Translations under genes and position numbers: made by a program | In this document: positions 1 to 10,873 of the stretch, in pieces | Numbering within the stretch: the stretch's first letter is position 1 | How the letters are laid out: every line of letters begins with the position of its first letter | NCBI RefSeq assembly: GCF_031180965.1 | Contig: NZ_JAPSLH010000018.1 | Location: forward strand, 1-64,000 | DNA: 64,000 bases | Direction of reading: 5' to 3' | DNA from: Chelativorans sp. | Lineage (GTDB): Bacteria > Pseudomonadota > Alphaproteobacteria > Rhizobiales > Rhizobiaceae | Notes under the pieces: model-generated | Databases searched by the model: none | Told to the model about the DNA's origin: nothing | The model's input: the letters and a program-made list of their open reading frames with translations, nothing else

Positions 1-259
1 GCGCGTCTCACGCGCCCCGCCGGCCGCTGTCCCGACATTGGCCGGTCACTCGGGTTTCTCTTCCGTCCCGGCTGCACCCAATGAAGGGGGTGGTCTTTGC
101 CGGGCCGAAGGAAAAACCCTAGCGGCTTCTCCGCGGTTTCCGCGGTGTCGTCTGGAACCCGACACCCGTTTTTCCGAGATGCAGTCTCTGACCCTGCATC
201 CCGGCACCGCCGGCCTGTCGCGGGCCCTCAGCATGCCTCCAGGTACCGATCCCTGGAGG
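1..259. other. run of consecutive perfect hairpins, possible structured RNA
   Basis: No convincing protein gene lies here. The sequence holds a series of perfect inverted repeats: GCGCGT/ACGCGC at 1-15; CACCC/GGGTG at 75-92; CCGCGG/CCGCGG with a TTT loop at 131-145; GGTGTCG/CGACACC at 144-166; GATGCAG/CTGCATC at 178-200; CCGGC/GCCGG at 201-213; CCTCCAGG/CCTGGAGG at 236-259. I could not match it to RNase P RNA, tmRNA, SRP RNA or a common riboswitch core. It could be a structured RNA on either strand, the leader of a gene beyond the left edge, or palindromic intergenic repeats. Confidence 0.4.
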
Positions 260-354
260 GGGAGGTTGCCGCCGCTCTCCCGAACACCCGGTGCGCATCC
301 GGTTCCCGCAAGAGCGATGGGAGGGATTGTAAGAGGGCTGCAGGGGGTGGGGAT

Positions 355-384
355 AAAAAAACCGCAGAAATTTTTTCGGCTGCG
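355..384 (-). terminator. possible weak rho-independent terminator
   Basis: On the minus strand a CGCAG/CTGCG stem with a 12-nt A/T-rich loop is followed by a run of seven T (plus-strand A-run 355-361). The stem is short and no minus-strand gene is seen directly upstream, so the call is tentative. Confidence 0.25.
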
Positions 385-540
385 TGCTGGCGTGAACGAA
401 AACAACAGCTTAGCCGGCCAAAAATTCTCTTGGGCTGTCAGATATATCACTCTGCTGCATCACCGAGGCGATCCCGAAGCGCCAGGGGCGGCCGGCGGCT
501 CGCTTTCCTCCACGTCCGGCGGCGCGGAGAGGTTCAGGCA

Positions 541-590
541 TGGATCCCAGGGTCTGCGCCTCGCTCCGCTCGGCTCCGCCTTGGGATGAC
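541..590. repeat. REP-like palindromic intergenic element
   Basis: An imperfect palindrome with ends ATCCCAGGG (544-552) and CCTTGGGAT (579-587) surrounds a GC-rich centre of repeated CGCTCCGC-type units. The form, ending in TGGGATGAC, resembles the short palindromic elements scattered through rhizobial intergenic DNA. Only one copy is seen in this window, so the repeat status rests on resemblance. Confidence 0.45.
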
Positions 591-1003
591 GAAGAGGAGA
601 GGTGCTGGCGCGGCACGCACTGGAGGCCTCGACCCTTCAGATGCGGATACATACCCGAGCGGGAGGCAGGTGAATAGCGCGGTTTTGGGCGGGCTGAATT
701 CCAATACTGGTCGGCCTCTAGTGTCGCATCTGGGCCGACAGCAGACAGTCCATTTTAGGGTCTCTGAAGTGGGATAGCTGCCGTGAAAAGGCAGGCCGAT
801 CTCAGCGACGGCTTTCGACGTCGTCACGGTCGAAATCGCGGCGTTGTCGTTTCACCGAAAGCGGACATTTGAGCGGCATAGGTGATGGTGGTGTCGCGCC
901 TATAGCGGTCATTCACGCAGCAGACGAAACGGCCAACGGCGTCAAATTGGTTGCAAGTTTTACAATAACGATTGCATATTCAGATCTTATAGTGGGAGAT
1001 ATC
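591..1003. other. gene-free stretch before the DUF6615 gene
   Basis: Open frames here overlap in several frames without a plausible SD or recognisable protein. The composition turns AT-richer after about 940, matching the gene that follows. I see no tRNA, integrase or clear attachment site. Confidence 0.4.
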
Positions 1004-1879
1004 ATGATTTCCTTGCTCCACACACTGTTGGAACTTGGCCACTCCACCTCAAAAAACTTGGAATTCGCCCATTCGCCCGATGTTAATGTCAGTTATGGAG
1101 AAGAGACGATTACTGAGACCAATTTGCTGGAAATCAGGCGGCGCCATCCGCACAAGGTGACATTGCTGACGTTTTCAAAATCGCAGGAAAGCAAGAACAC
1201 AGGGGCCGACTGGGAGTGGCACATTATAGGAAGAGTCTACACCCTGAAGATGCGCGTGCAGGCCAAGAGAATTCATAAAGCCGGTGGAATTGGAAACCTG
1301 AAGCAGATAGGCAAAGGAGCCGCCAAGCCGCAGATAGATTTGCTCATTGAAGATGCAAAAGCGAACAGTCTCTTCCCAGCATACTGCTTTTATTCCGCCG
1401 AACCCCAACGGTCTTACTGGGTGAAAGGACCCGTAGATGAAACAGCCGAAGCGTTTGAAGCCGGTTGCCTGATTGCGGACGCTGAAACTGTGAAATCAAC
1501 GTCGCCAAAAAAGCTAAAGGATATCGAAAACGATACCGTTCCCTGGCATTTTTTATGTGCCAGACACAAATTTTCGGCGAGGCGAAGCCCTTACCTTCAG
1601 CGATTTCGGGAAGATCGTCCCATTCAGCGCTATATTGAGCAATTTGTAGAAGAAGTCATCCCGGCCTATGAAGACCGCACGACCGCTAGTGGACTGCCTA
1701 CGATCTTCCAACTGAATGATGCGCGCTCCAGGCTTGACGAGGGTAAGGGGATATCGCGCACGCCTGAGGCCGTTGGCAAGGAAACCCTCCCAGAGGATTT
1801 CGAAAGGCGCGGAATAACCAGATTTTTAAAGATTGATATGCGGACACCGGACTTGTTTGCAATAAGAGCTGATCTCTGA
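1004..1879 (+). CDS. DUF6615 family protein, possible PD-(D/E)xK-like nuclease
   Basis: The frame opens further upstream, but the ATG at 1004 has a good SD (GGGAG, about 5 nt away) and starts the conserved part, giving 291 residues. The pattern YGEETITETNLLEI (31-44), TGADWEW (66-72), MRVQAKR (83-89) and QIDLLI followed by YCFY matches my recollection of DUF6615. The D69/E71 then Q86-A-K88 arrangement resembles the D...QxK active site of Mrr-type nucleases; that is inference. The C-terminal third shows nothing recognisable. The gene is clearly AT-richer than the core genes to its right and converges on the reverse transcriptase gene, suggesting an acquired defence-like cassette. No catalytic role is established. 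Confidence 0.7.
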   Translation: MISLLHTLLELGHSTSKNLEFAHSPDVNVSYGEETITETNLLEIRRRHPHKVTLLTFSKSQESKNTGADWEWHIIGRVYTLKMRVQAKRIHKAGGIGNLKQIGKGAAKPQIDLLIEDAKANSLFPAYCFYSAEPQRSYWVKGPVDETAEAFEAGCLIADAETVKSTSPKKLKDIENDTVPWHFLCARHKFSARRSPYLQRFREDRPIQRYIEQFVEEVIPAYEDRTTASGLPTIFQLNDARSRLDEGKGISRTPEAVGKETLPEDFERRGITRFLKIDMRTPDLFAIRADL

Positions 1880-2041
1880 CCTATCACACTAGGCGCAATG
1901 CAGGCCGCCACAGGAGTACTACTGCATTGTCCAGAGCGAACTCTGGATAGCGGATGACACATACGCTTGTAGGCAGCGCACGCTGCCATCATCCCTCGGC
2001 ACTGCGGGTCGATTATGACGCCGTAAAAAATTCAAAATTCC

Positions 2042-3685
2042 CTATTTCGTCATCGCCTTCGTAAGCAGCTCGTTCAACGGACCGAGGGCGCCCCACTGCG
2101 CCCTCGCATTGCCGCGTTCGGTTCTAGGCCAGTACCGGGACGAAAAATAGATCGCCGATTGCACGTAAGGAGAAACCAGCCCGTAAAGCGCGACCAGTGC
2201 CCGCCGTCTCGCGGCGTCGCCGTATCGGCCAACGTAGATCGCTGCCGCCGCCCTCGTCGCGTCGTGCACCGTGCCGTCCTTTAGGATTCGCAGTGCCGTC
2301 TTCACCGGTGCGTCCTCCGGCGGGTCCTTGGTGATGAGCGCGGCCAGAATCCACATAACTTGCCAGTCTACTAATGACTGGTCTTCGAGACTTCGGCAGA
2401 GAAATCGATAAACCGGACGCTGAGGAAGGAACTTCGCCAGATAAGAAACATATATTTGAGACATGGAAGGATGTTTCTTGAACGCCTCTAAAACATGGTC
2501 AACCGCGTAGTCAGAAGAGGCTTTCGCAAACAAGGGGAGGCAGAAGCGCTCAATCGTTTCCTCATGCCCAGGATGGTCAGTGATGGCATCGAACAGCACT
2601 TTCGTCGCCCTTAACTCGAGGTCTCCATCCTCGTGTTCACCATCGTACTCGGCTTCCATCTCTTCTTGCTCGTCCTCCTCCCACTCTGATTGGAATCCAT
2701 AGTCGGCGTGGAAATCTTCTTCCTCGATCTGATTTGAAATCTCTGTCACCGCCTCCTTGAACAACAATTCGAGATCCGGTTCCTCTGTGTTCAAAGCGGC
2801 CGTCGGCATAATCGCCGACTTCGCCTCATTCAGCACCAGATCATAGCTGCGGAGTTCCGGAATCAGTTGCCTCATCAACTGTTCGGACGCGTCGACACTG
2901 CCGAGGAATATGTACATGTCGTCGACATACCGCGCCGATGGAATGTTTTGATCGGCAAGAAAGCGGTCAATAGGTTCCATATAGAAGTTTCCGAGCAAAT
3001 CGGACGGATAGATACCTTGAATAATGCCTCTCGAACTCCTTTCGCCTGTGTATGCCGTGAGGAGCGCTTCTAATCGCGTAAGAAATTTTGTGGGATAACC
3101 GGCGTCCCCGAGGACGTTGATTAGCGTGTGCTGGTTCAGCGATCCGAAAAAATTCGCGACGTCTAACCTCATGACGTATTTGTTATTCCTGTTGGAGGAG
3201 TGCCGAGTCAACGCCTTCTGGAGTTCTGCCCAACAAGTCCGGGTCGGTTTGAACATGTTAGGTGAATCACCGCCTTGAAGCCGATGGCTAAACGAGCGAG
3301 ATTGATCCGTTTTGGCTTCGACAATGGGAGCCGCTTTGTCGGCTAGGAGCTGGTAGAATACCCTGTCTCTTGGCAACAGAATACTTCCGGGTCGGGAATA
3401 GGCTGGACCCGGCCTTGGCGGACGGACTCGCACCCGCATCCGATGCGATTTCGGGACCTCAATCGTGAGCGGGAGACCGGGCTTGTACTGTCCGCCCCTT
3501 AGTTCTTGCTTGACGATCTCAACAAGATCCTGGCCGGCTTTCCGATAGATGAAGCCGATATGTGGAGCGTAGATGAAGTCCGAACGCAGGTCATGGATGA
3601 TGCGCTGAAGCGACAAGTTCCAATCCGCATCGGAAAGGCCGGTGAGGTCCATTCCGAACGGTTCTCCAAGCCTAATATCTCCCAA
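2042..3685 (-). CDS. reverse transcriptase of an unassigned (UG/defence-type) group
   Basis: A 547-residue RNA-directed DNA polymerase. Motif A is RLDVANFF with D175; the catalytic box is RYVDDMYIF with D255/D256; a motif-B-like stretch RGIIQGIYPSDLLGN lies at 219-233; the upstream LLPRDRVFYQLLAD segment is typical of stand-alone bacterial RTs. A strongly acidic insert (about 320-358) follows the palm/thumb, then an alpha-helical, repeat-like C-terminus (about 359-547). There is no group II intron maturase/HNH, Cas1 or DGR accessory gene nearby. The TTG start at 3685 has a strong SD (GGAGGGG, 5 nt away); an ATG 11 codons in is the alternative. The composition is less GC-rich than the core genes. 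The best guess is a UG/Abi-like antiphage RT; the subgroup cannot be set from sequence alone. Confidence 0.88.
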   Translation of the reverse strand: MGDIRLGEPFGMDLTGLSDADWNLSLQRIIHDLRSDFIYAPHIGFIYRKAGQDLVEIVKQELRGGQYKPGLPLTIEVPKSHRMRVRVRPPRPGPAYSRPGSILLPRDRVFYQLLADKAAPIVEAKTDQSRSFSHRLQGGDSPNMFKPTRTCWAELQKALTRHSSNRNNKYVMRLDVANFFGSLNQHTLINVLGDAGYPTKFLTRLEALLTAYTGERSSRGIIQGIYPSDLLGNFYMEPIDRFLADQNIPSARYVDDMYIFLGSVDASEQLMRQLIPELRSYDLVLNEAKSAIMPTAALNTEEPDLELLFKEAVTEISNQIEEEDFHADYGFQSEWEEDEQEEMEAEYDGEHEDGDLELRATKVLFDAITDHPGHEETIERFCLPLFAKASSDYAVDHVLEAFKKHPSMSQIYVSYLAKFLPQRPVYRFLCRSLEDQSLVDWQVMWILAALITKDPPEDAPVKTALRILKDGTVHDATRAAAAIYVGRYGDAARRRALVALYGLVSPYVQSAIYFSSRYWPRTERGNARAQWGALGPLNELLTKAMTK

Positions 3686-3743
3686 GTTCCCCTCCGCACA
3701 TCTCTGTGCAACTCAGCATAGGCACGATTGAAAAGGCAATAAA

Positions 3744-3787
3744 TAAGCTTCGCGGAAAGTGGCCGTGAAATGCTGTCCCGAAGCTTA
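3744..3787 (-). ncRNA. hairpin in the RT leader, candidate structured RNA
   Basis: A perfect 9-bp inverted repeat, TAAGCTTCG (3744-3752) and CGAAGCTTA (3779-3787), spans a 26-nt loop and ends about 58 nt upstream of the RT start. On the RT strand it is followed by TTTATTG. It could be a leader stem, an upstream terminator, or part of a non-coding RNA of the kind that accompanies several defence RTs. Confidence 0.35.
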
Positions 3788-3992
3788 GCGGTCTGCCTCC
3801 TACATTCGCCGGAAGAATGAACGCCCTGAGAGCGCAAGTGGCCCAGTGTGGTCACCAGCGACGTCTGATTCAGGAATCGCCAAAGCTGACGTCAACGACC
3901 GAATTTGAGGCGCAAAGAGGGCAGGTCACAAGCTTGCACCTGACATTGGCGACGAGTGAAAGCCCTTTCGCCCCGTTTAGCGCGCCTTGCGT
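3788..3992. other. intergenic stretch upstream of the RT
   Basis: With the leader hairpin this fills the 307-bp gap between the RT and the next gene. I see no supported coding frame. On the RT strand there is a TTGACG hexamer near 3890-3895, but no convincing -10 partner. Confidence 0.3.
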
Positions 3993-4328
3993 TCACCCTT
4001 CCGCGTTGCGCCTCTCCTCCCGCAGCGCCTTCTCCAACTCCTTCAGCTTCCGCTTGTCGAGCTTGGGCGGTTCGGGCGGGGCGTCGTCGGCCGGGTTCTT
4101 CTTCCTGAATTTGCGCTTCACCTCCCCCGCGCCGGCGTGGGCGGCCTGGGCGAGGGCGGCGCCGAACATGTCGAGCGCGGCGCGGGGATGTTTTCTAAGG
4201 AGCACGCCGAGGGCGCGCACGGCGGCCGAGGCGCCGACCCGGCCCGCCGCCGTTTCCGCATGCGGGCGGATCAGCCGGCGCTCGATCGGCTTCGGCAGGC
4301 CGGAATGGGCGTCGGGAAGGTCGGGCAC
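3993..4328 (-). CDS. hypothetical protein, basic with a charged C-terminus
   Basis: 111 residues from a GTG start preceded by an AGAGGAAC SD about 9 nt away. The middle is Ala-rich (AAVRALGVLLRKHP, ALAQAAHAGAGEVK); the C-terminus is highly charged (KFRKKN, then KLDKRKLKELEKALREERR) and likely helical or coiled. No enzyme motif, signal peptide or membrane segment is seen. It follows the 123-residue hypothetical gene on the same strand with a 63-bp gap, so the two may be co-transcribed. Codon use is typical of the GC-rich core. I do not recognise a family. Confidence 0.6.
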   Translation of the reverse strand: MPDLPDAHSGLPKPIERRLIRPHAETAAGRVGASAAVRALGVLLRKHPRAALDMFGAALAQAAHAGAGEVKRKFRKKNPADDAPPEPPKLDKRKLKELEKALREERRNAEG

Positions 4329-4391
4329 GGTCGCCGTTCCTCTGGTTCAGCCGCTTTGCGGCAGGCGGGCGGTGCCGCCTGCCGGCAACGG

Positions 4392-4763
4392 CTAGTGCGT
4401 GACCGGCGCTTCTTCCCCGCCGTCGCGCTTGGCGCGGCGCGAGCGGTGGCCGGGCAGGATCTGGTCGGCGGCTTCCGCAACAACGCCCATCGCGGCGCTC
4501 GCCGCGCTCTGCACGGCCTCCGTGCCGACGGCGATCGCATGGGCGCCCTTCCGCGCGCCCTTCTTGCCGGCCTCCGCCACCTCCTCGCGCTCCTTCACCA
4601 GGACGGCGGCGGCAGCGGCGGCGCCGGCGGTGAGCGCATTGGCGAGGATCTCGCGGCCCGTGGCGCTCGCCAGCATGGTGCGCAGGAGCCGCGACTTGCG
4701 CAGCATCTTCGGGACCTTCAGGCCCGCGATCTTCTTCGGAATGGGGTTCTTCTTCTTGGCCAT
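4392..4763 (-). CDS. hypothetical Ala/Lys-rich protein
   Basis: 123 residues with an ATG start and an AAGGAGC SD 7 nt upstream. The N-terminus is basic (MAKKKNPIPKKIAGLKVPK), followed by LRTMLASATGREILANALTAG and a poly-Ala helix (AAAAAVLVKEREEVAE). The C-terminus is again basic (RSRRAKRDGG). The pattern, a short basic protein with one amphipathic Ala-rich helix, looks like a small nucleoid- or membrane-associated rhizobial protein; its function is unknown. It shares orientation with the following gene. Confidence 0.6.
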   Translation of the reverse strand: MAKKKNPIPKKIAGLKVPKMLRKSRLLRTMLASATGREILANALTAGAAAAAAVLVKEREEVAEAGKKGARKGAHAIAVGTEAVQSAASAAMGVVAEAADQILPGHRSRRAKRDGGEEAPVTH

Positions 4764-4877
4764 GATCTGCTCCTTTTGCGATTCCCAACGCCGCAGAAGG
4801 GGCGGGGTTCCGCGCGGGGCGGGTGGCGCGGCGGTACGGAAAGGCGCTGCTGCCCCCTCTCCGGCCGGCGCAGGCAG

Positions 4878-5075
4878 CTATGCAGCCTGGTTCAACACGT
4901 CGGCGGGCAATTGCGCGCGCGCATCGAGCAGTTCAATGCCGACGATATACCCGTCGGCATCGAAGTCGAAGACGACGTCCGGCGACACCTCGGCGCTTTC
5001 CACCACCCTGGCGGACGAGAAGCGGATATAGGCGGCGTTGTCGTCGGGCCGGTGTTTGACGGTCATGGGCATCAC
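4878..5075 (-). CDS. DUF2283 domain protein
   Basis: 65 residues covering essentially the whole DUF2283 fold: MTVKHRPDDNAAYIRF, then the typical DVVFDFDADGYIVGIELLDA. The family is small and of unknown function, often encoded beside another small protein in toxin-antitoxin-like pairs. Its ATG overlaps the stop of the upstream gene by 4 nt (ATGA at 5072-5075), so the two are translationally coupled. The C-terminus (LPADVLNQAA) is normal for the family. Confidence 0.8.
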   Translation of the reverse strand: MMPMTVKHRPDDNAAYIRFSSARVVESAEVSPDVVFDFDADGYIVGIELLDARAQLPADVLNQAA

Positions 5076-5317
5076 TTTACGAGGGCGCCATCTACATAAA
5101 CATTACGCCGAACGAGCGATGGCCGCGTCCCGGTTTCGATCCGGATGGAAAAGCCCTTCCCGATCAGTTCAATCGCTTCTTCTTCCGAGCGCACCAGCAC
5201 CTCGTTCGATCGGTGATGCTTTTTGTCTTTACAAGCAGGATCACCCAGAACGAAGCAGCCATTCTTCCGGGCCGGGGCCCATTTCTCGCCAGCGAACAGC
5301 CGATATATGCGCATCAT
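5072..5317 (-). CDS. hypothetical protein coupled to DUF2283
   Basis: The longer open frame has an unlikely Arg/Gly-rich N-terminus; the MMRIYRLFAGEKW start (5317, or 5314) gives 81-82 residues. The protein is basic and globular-looking: NGCFVLGDPACKDKKHH, then VLVRSEEEAIELIGKGFSIRIE and a C-terminal RRNVYVDGALVK. I do not recognise the family. The ATGA overlap with the DUF2283 gene suggests a functional pair; a toxin-antitoxin-like role is only a guess from small size and coupling. The SD is weak. Confidence 0.55.
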   Translation of the reverse strand: MMRIYRLFAGEKWAPARKNGCFVLGDPACKDKKHHRSNEVLVRSEEEAIELIGKGFSIRIETGTRPSLVRRNVYVDGALVK

Positions 5318-5416
5318 GCGTGTTCCAAATCCGTCGCCTGTTTGCGTCCTGCCGCATGACCTCCGCCCCGGCGAGCAGGCTGGCCGACCTCCCCGCAAAA
5401 GGGAGAGGGTAGGCGC

Positions 5417-7225
5417 CTAGTCGTTCATCTTCAGCGCCTGAATAAAAGCTTCCTGCGGGATGTCGACCTTGCCGAACTGGCGCATCTTCTTCTTGCCCTC
5501 CTTCTGCTTGTCGAGGAGCTTGCGCTTGCGCGTGACGTCGCCGCCATAGCATTTGGCCGTGACGTCCTTGCGGAGCGCCGAGATGGTCTCGCGGGCGATG
5601 ACCTTGCCGCCGATGGCCGCCTGGATCGGGATCTTGAAGAGGTGCTGCGGGATCAGCTCCTTCAGCTTCTCGCACATGGCGCGGCCGCGCCGCTCGGCCT
5701 GGCTGCGGTGGACGAGCATGGAGAGGGCGTCGACCGGCTCCTCGTTGACCAGGATGGACATCTTGACGAGGTCGCCCTCGCGGTAGTCGGTGAGCTGGTA
5801 GTCGAAGGAGGCATAGCCGCGGCTGATGGATTTCAGCCGGTCGTAGAAGTCGAACACCACCTCGTTGAGCGGCAGGTCGTAGACCAGCATGGCGCGGCTG
5901 CCGGCATAGGAGAGGTCCGCCTGGACGCCGCGCCGCTCCTGGCAGAGCTTCAGGATGGCGCCGAGATGCTCGTCGGGCGTGAGGATGGTGGCGCGGATCC
6001 ACGGCTCCTCGATGGCGCGGATCTTCATCACGTCCGGCATGTCGGCGGGATTGTGCAGCTCGATGGTCCTGCCGTCGGTCAGGTTTATGCGGTAGACGAC
6101 GCTGGGCGCGGTGGCGATGAGGTCGAGGTCGAACTCGCGGGTCAGCCGCTCCTGGATGATCTCGAGATGGAGGAGGCCGAGGAAGCCGCAGCGGAAGCCG
6201 AAGCCGAGCGCGGCTGATGTTTCCATTTCGTAGGAGAAGCTGGCGTCGTTGAGGCGCAGCCTGCCGACGGCGGCGCGCAGGTCCTCGAACTCGGCGGCGT
6301 CGACCGGGAAGAGGCCGCAGAAGACGACCGGCTGCGCCGGCTTGAAGCCGGGGAGCGCGGAGGCGGTGGGGCGCTTGTCGTCGGTGATCGTGTCGCCGAC
6401 GCGGGTGTCGGCCACCTCCTTGATGGAGGCGGTGATGAAGCCGATCTCGCCGGGGCCGAGGGACTCGACCATCACCATCTTCGGCGTCATGACGCCGACG
6501 CGGTCGATCTGGTAGCGCGCGCCGGTGCCCATCATGCGCACGGTCTGACCCTTGGAGAGGACGCCGTCGATGATGCGCACGAGCACGATGACGCCGAGAT
6601 AGGCGTCGTACCACGAGTCGACCAGGAGGGCTTTGAGGGGAGCGGAGGCGTCGCCTTCCCTGGGCGGGGGAAGGCGGGTGACGATGGCCTCCAGCACCTC
6701 GTCGACGCCGAGGCCCGTCTTGGCCGAGATGGGGATGGCGCCGGAGGCGTCGAGGCCGATCACGTCCTCGATCTGCGCCTTGACGCGCTCGGGCTCGGCG
6801 GCGGGCAGGTCCACCTTGTTGAGGACGGGCACGATCTCGTGGTTGTTGTCGATCGCCTGGTACACATTGGCGAGGGTCTGCGCCTCGACGCCCTGGGAGG
6901 CGTCGACGACGAGGAGGGAGCCCTCGCAGGCGGCGAGCGAGCGCGAGACCTCGTAGGCGAAGTCCACATGTCCGGGCGTGTCGATGAGGTTCAGCACGTA
7001 GTGCTGGCCGTCGCGGGCGTCATATTCGAGGCGGACCGTGTTGGCCTTGATGGTGATGCCGCGCTCGCGCTCGATGTCCATGGAATCGAGCACCTGCTCC
7101 TTCATCTCGCGCAGCTCCAGCGAGCCGGTCATCTGGATGAGCCGGTCGGCGAGCGTCGACTTGCCATGGTCGATATGGGCGACGATGGAGAAGTTACGGA
7201 TGCGGGAAAGGGGGATGTTCGTCAT
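5417..7225 (-). CDS. lepA: elongation factor 4 (LepA) GTPase
   Basis: A ribosomal back-translocation/assembly GTPase. The open frame begins earlier, but the ATG at 7225 ([20 protein letters not shown]) gives 602 residues, the usual LepA length. Seen: P-loop AHIDHGKS, switch [12 protein letters not shown], then the EF-G-like beta-barrel, the [14 protein letters not shown] domain and the LepA C-terminal domain ending [20 protein letters not shown]. It is single-copy core housekeeping and divergent from the histidine kinase to the right. Codon use is typical of the chromosome. Confidence 0.97.
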   Translation of the reverse strand: MTNIPLSRIRNFSIVAHIDHGKSTLADRLIQMTGSLELREMKEQVLDSMDIERERGITIKANTVRLEYDARDGQHYVLNLIDTPGHVDFAYEVSRSLAACEGSLLVVDASQGVEAQTLANVYQAIDNNHEIVPVLNKVDLPAAEPERVKAQIEDVIGLDASGAIPISAKTGLGVDEVLEAIVTRLPPPREGDASAPLKALLVDSWYDAYLGVIVLVRIIDGVLSKGQTVRMMGTGARYQIDRVGVMTPKMVMVESLGPGEIGFITASIKEVADTRVGDTITDDKRPTASALPGFKPAQPVVFCGLFPVDAAEFEDLRAAVGRLRLNDASFSYEMETSAALGFGFRCGFLGLLHLEIIQERLTREFDLDLIATAPSVVYRINLTDGRTIELHNPADMPDVMKIRAIEEPWIRATILTPDEHLGAILKLCQERRGVQADLSYAGSRAMLVYDLPLNEVVFDFYDRLKSISRGYASFDYQLTDYREGDLVKMSILVNEEPVDALSMLVHRSQAERRGRAMCEKLKELIPQHLFKIPIQAAIGGKVIARETISALRKDVTAKCYGGDVTRKRKLLDKQKEGKKKMRQFGKVDIPQEAFIQALKMND

Positions 7226-7407
7226 GGGCGGCATGTAGCAGCGCCGCCGGGGATGGGCAAGCAAGGAGGCGGCCGGGCCGGGCGCGGCGAGAGCCCTGCG
7301 GCTTAACCGAACTTTCATGGCGAGGCGCCATCTTCCTTTCGGGCTGACCTCGGGAGTGGGAGTTCGCCGCGCCGGTAGGCCGGCCGCGCGGTTGGGGGGA
7401 GGAAGAA

Positions 7408-9867
<2,460 letters not shown>

Positions 9868-9952
9868 CGAGCGGCCATGAGGCGGGAAAACAGCACGAGC
9901 CCATGCTCTGAACCACCAGCCTTCACCGGTGCAGATTGCACTGATCCGGAGA

Positions 9953-10369
9953 TCATCCGGGCGGCATTCGCTCGAATGTCTGGAGCGAGGGATCGATCGT
10001 GTCCCACGCATGGCCACGGATCGCGAAGGTGACCACCTGCGGATTGAACTGAGCGGGGTCGTCCAGGCTCGTCGCGTGGACTGCGATCGCTTCCGGATTT
10101 GCGGCGAATGCCACATATACCGGGGTTCCGCAGGTCGGGCAGAATGAGTGGGTCTTTTCGTGCCCGCTTTCGCCCGCGACCCGCCAGGCTGTCGCCTCGC
10201 CCGTAATCCTCACATCGGCTCGCCGCGGGAAGGTCAGATAGGATCCGTGGCCCGTGCCGCTTCGTTTCTGGCAATCCACGCATTGGCAGTGGTTCTCGAA
10301 GATCGGTTCACTGCTTGTTTCGTAGCGGATCGCGCCGCACGCGCATCCGCCCGTATAGAGCTTGGTCAT
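9953..10369 (-). CDS. GFA (glutathione-dependent formaldehyde-activating-like) zinc protein
   Basis: 138 residues of the GFA/CENP-V fold. The zinc-ligand pattern is visible: GGCACGAIRYE, HCQCVDCQKRSG, FCPTCGTPVYV. The family binds Zn; most members have no proven formaldehyde activity, so I keep the family name. It lies 43 bp after the SRPBCC gene and is probably the last gene of the ArsR-SRPBCC-GFA operon. The SD is weak. Confidence 0.9.
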   Translation of the reverse strand: MTKLYTGGCACGAIRYETSSEPIFENHCQCVDCQKRSGTGHGSYLTFPRRADVRITGEATAWRVAGESGHEKTHSFCPTCGTPVYVAFAANPEAIAVHATSLDDPAQFNPQVVTFAIRGHAWDTIDPSLQTFERMPPG

Positions 10370-10412
10370 GTCTACGCTTTCTCTGAAGTGATGTTTGACG
10401 CGGCGCCTGGGA

Positions 10413-10871
10413 TTAGGCCGCCTTGCGTCTTGCCAGGAGGTCGATGCCGCGACCGGTCTCCAGGAAGGATTTCAGGCTGGAAAGGACGATCGGCCATCCC
10501 CCTTTGATGGCTTTTTCCATTCCGCTGCCGGCCTGGAGCTCGTCATGGGTGACGGTCAGCCGGACCAGGTCGTCGCTCTTGTCGATGTCGAAGGTGACCC
10601 TGCTGTGGCTTGCCGGGTCGGCGGTTTGGGAAGCTTTCGCCCAGGTGATGACGAGACGAGAGGGGGGCGAGACCTCCACGACCTTGCCGACCAGCTCGAC
10701 GGACCGTTCATCATCGGCGCGGATGTGCTCCCATTCCGAGCCGGATTTCCAGTCGGAAACATTCTCGTGGCCCCAGTAGCGCCTTGCGAGTTCCGGTTTC
10801 GTTATGGCCTCGAACACCTTCTCCGGCGTCGAGAAAATATAGGTCACGTACACGAAGCTGGTCGTGGTCAT
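10413..10871 (-). CDS. SRPBCC/AHSA1 family protein
   Basis: A START-like ligand-binding fold of the Aha1 C-terminal type: FVYVTYIFSTPEKVFEAIT at the start, then YWGHENVSDWKSGSEWEH and LTVTHDEL. A longer open frame starts upstream, but the SD (AGGAG) is ideally placed 7 nt before the ATG at 10871; an ATG at 10877 overlaps the upstream stop as ATGA. The arrangement ArsR regulator then AHSA1 protein is very common and probably forms a self-regulated unit. The ligand is unknown. Confidence 0.88.
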   Translation of the reverse strand: MTTTSFVYVTYIFSTPEKVFEAITKPELARRYWGHENVSDWKSGSEWEHIRADDERSVELVGKVVEVSPPSRLVITWAKASQTADPASHSRVTFDIDKSDDLVRLTVTHDELQAGSGMEKAIKGGWPIVLSSLKSFLETGRGIDLLARRKAA

Positions 10872-10873
10872 CG

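Noticed and set aside
2042-3685. RT as a retron or diversity-generating element
   Set aside because: No msr/msd-like inverted repeats, no template/variable repeat pair and no accessory gene were found; the Y-V-D-D box and C-terminal domain fit other groups.
3499-3855. 118-codon frame overlapping the RT N-terminus
   Set aside because: Shifted frame with no SD; the strong GGAGGGG site belongs to the RT start at 3685.
5241-6614. 457-codon Arg/His-rich frame opposite frame in lepA
   Set aside because: Same-strand shifted frame of lepA with biased composition and no homology.
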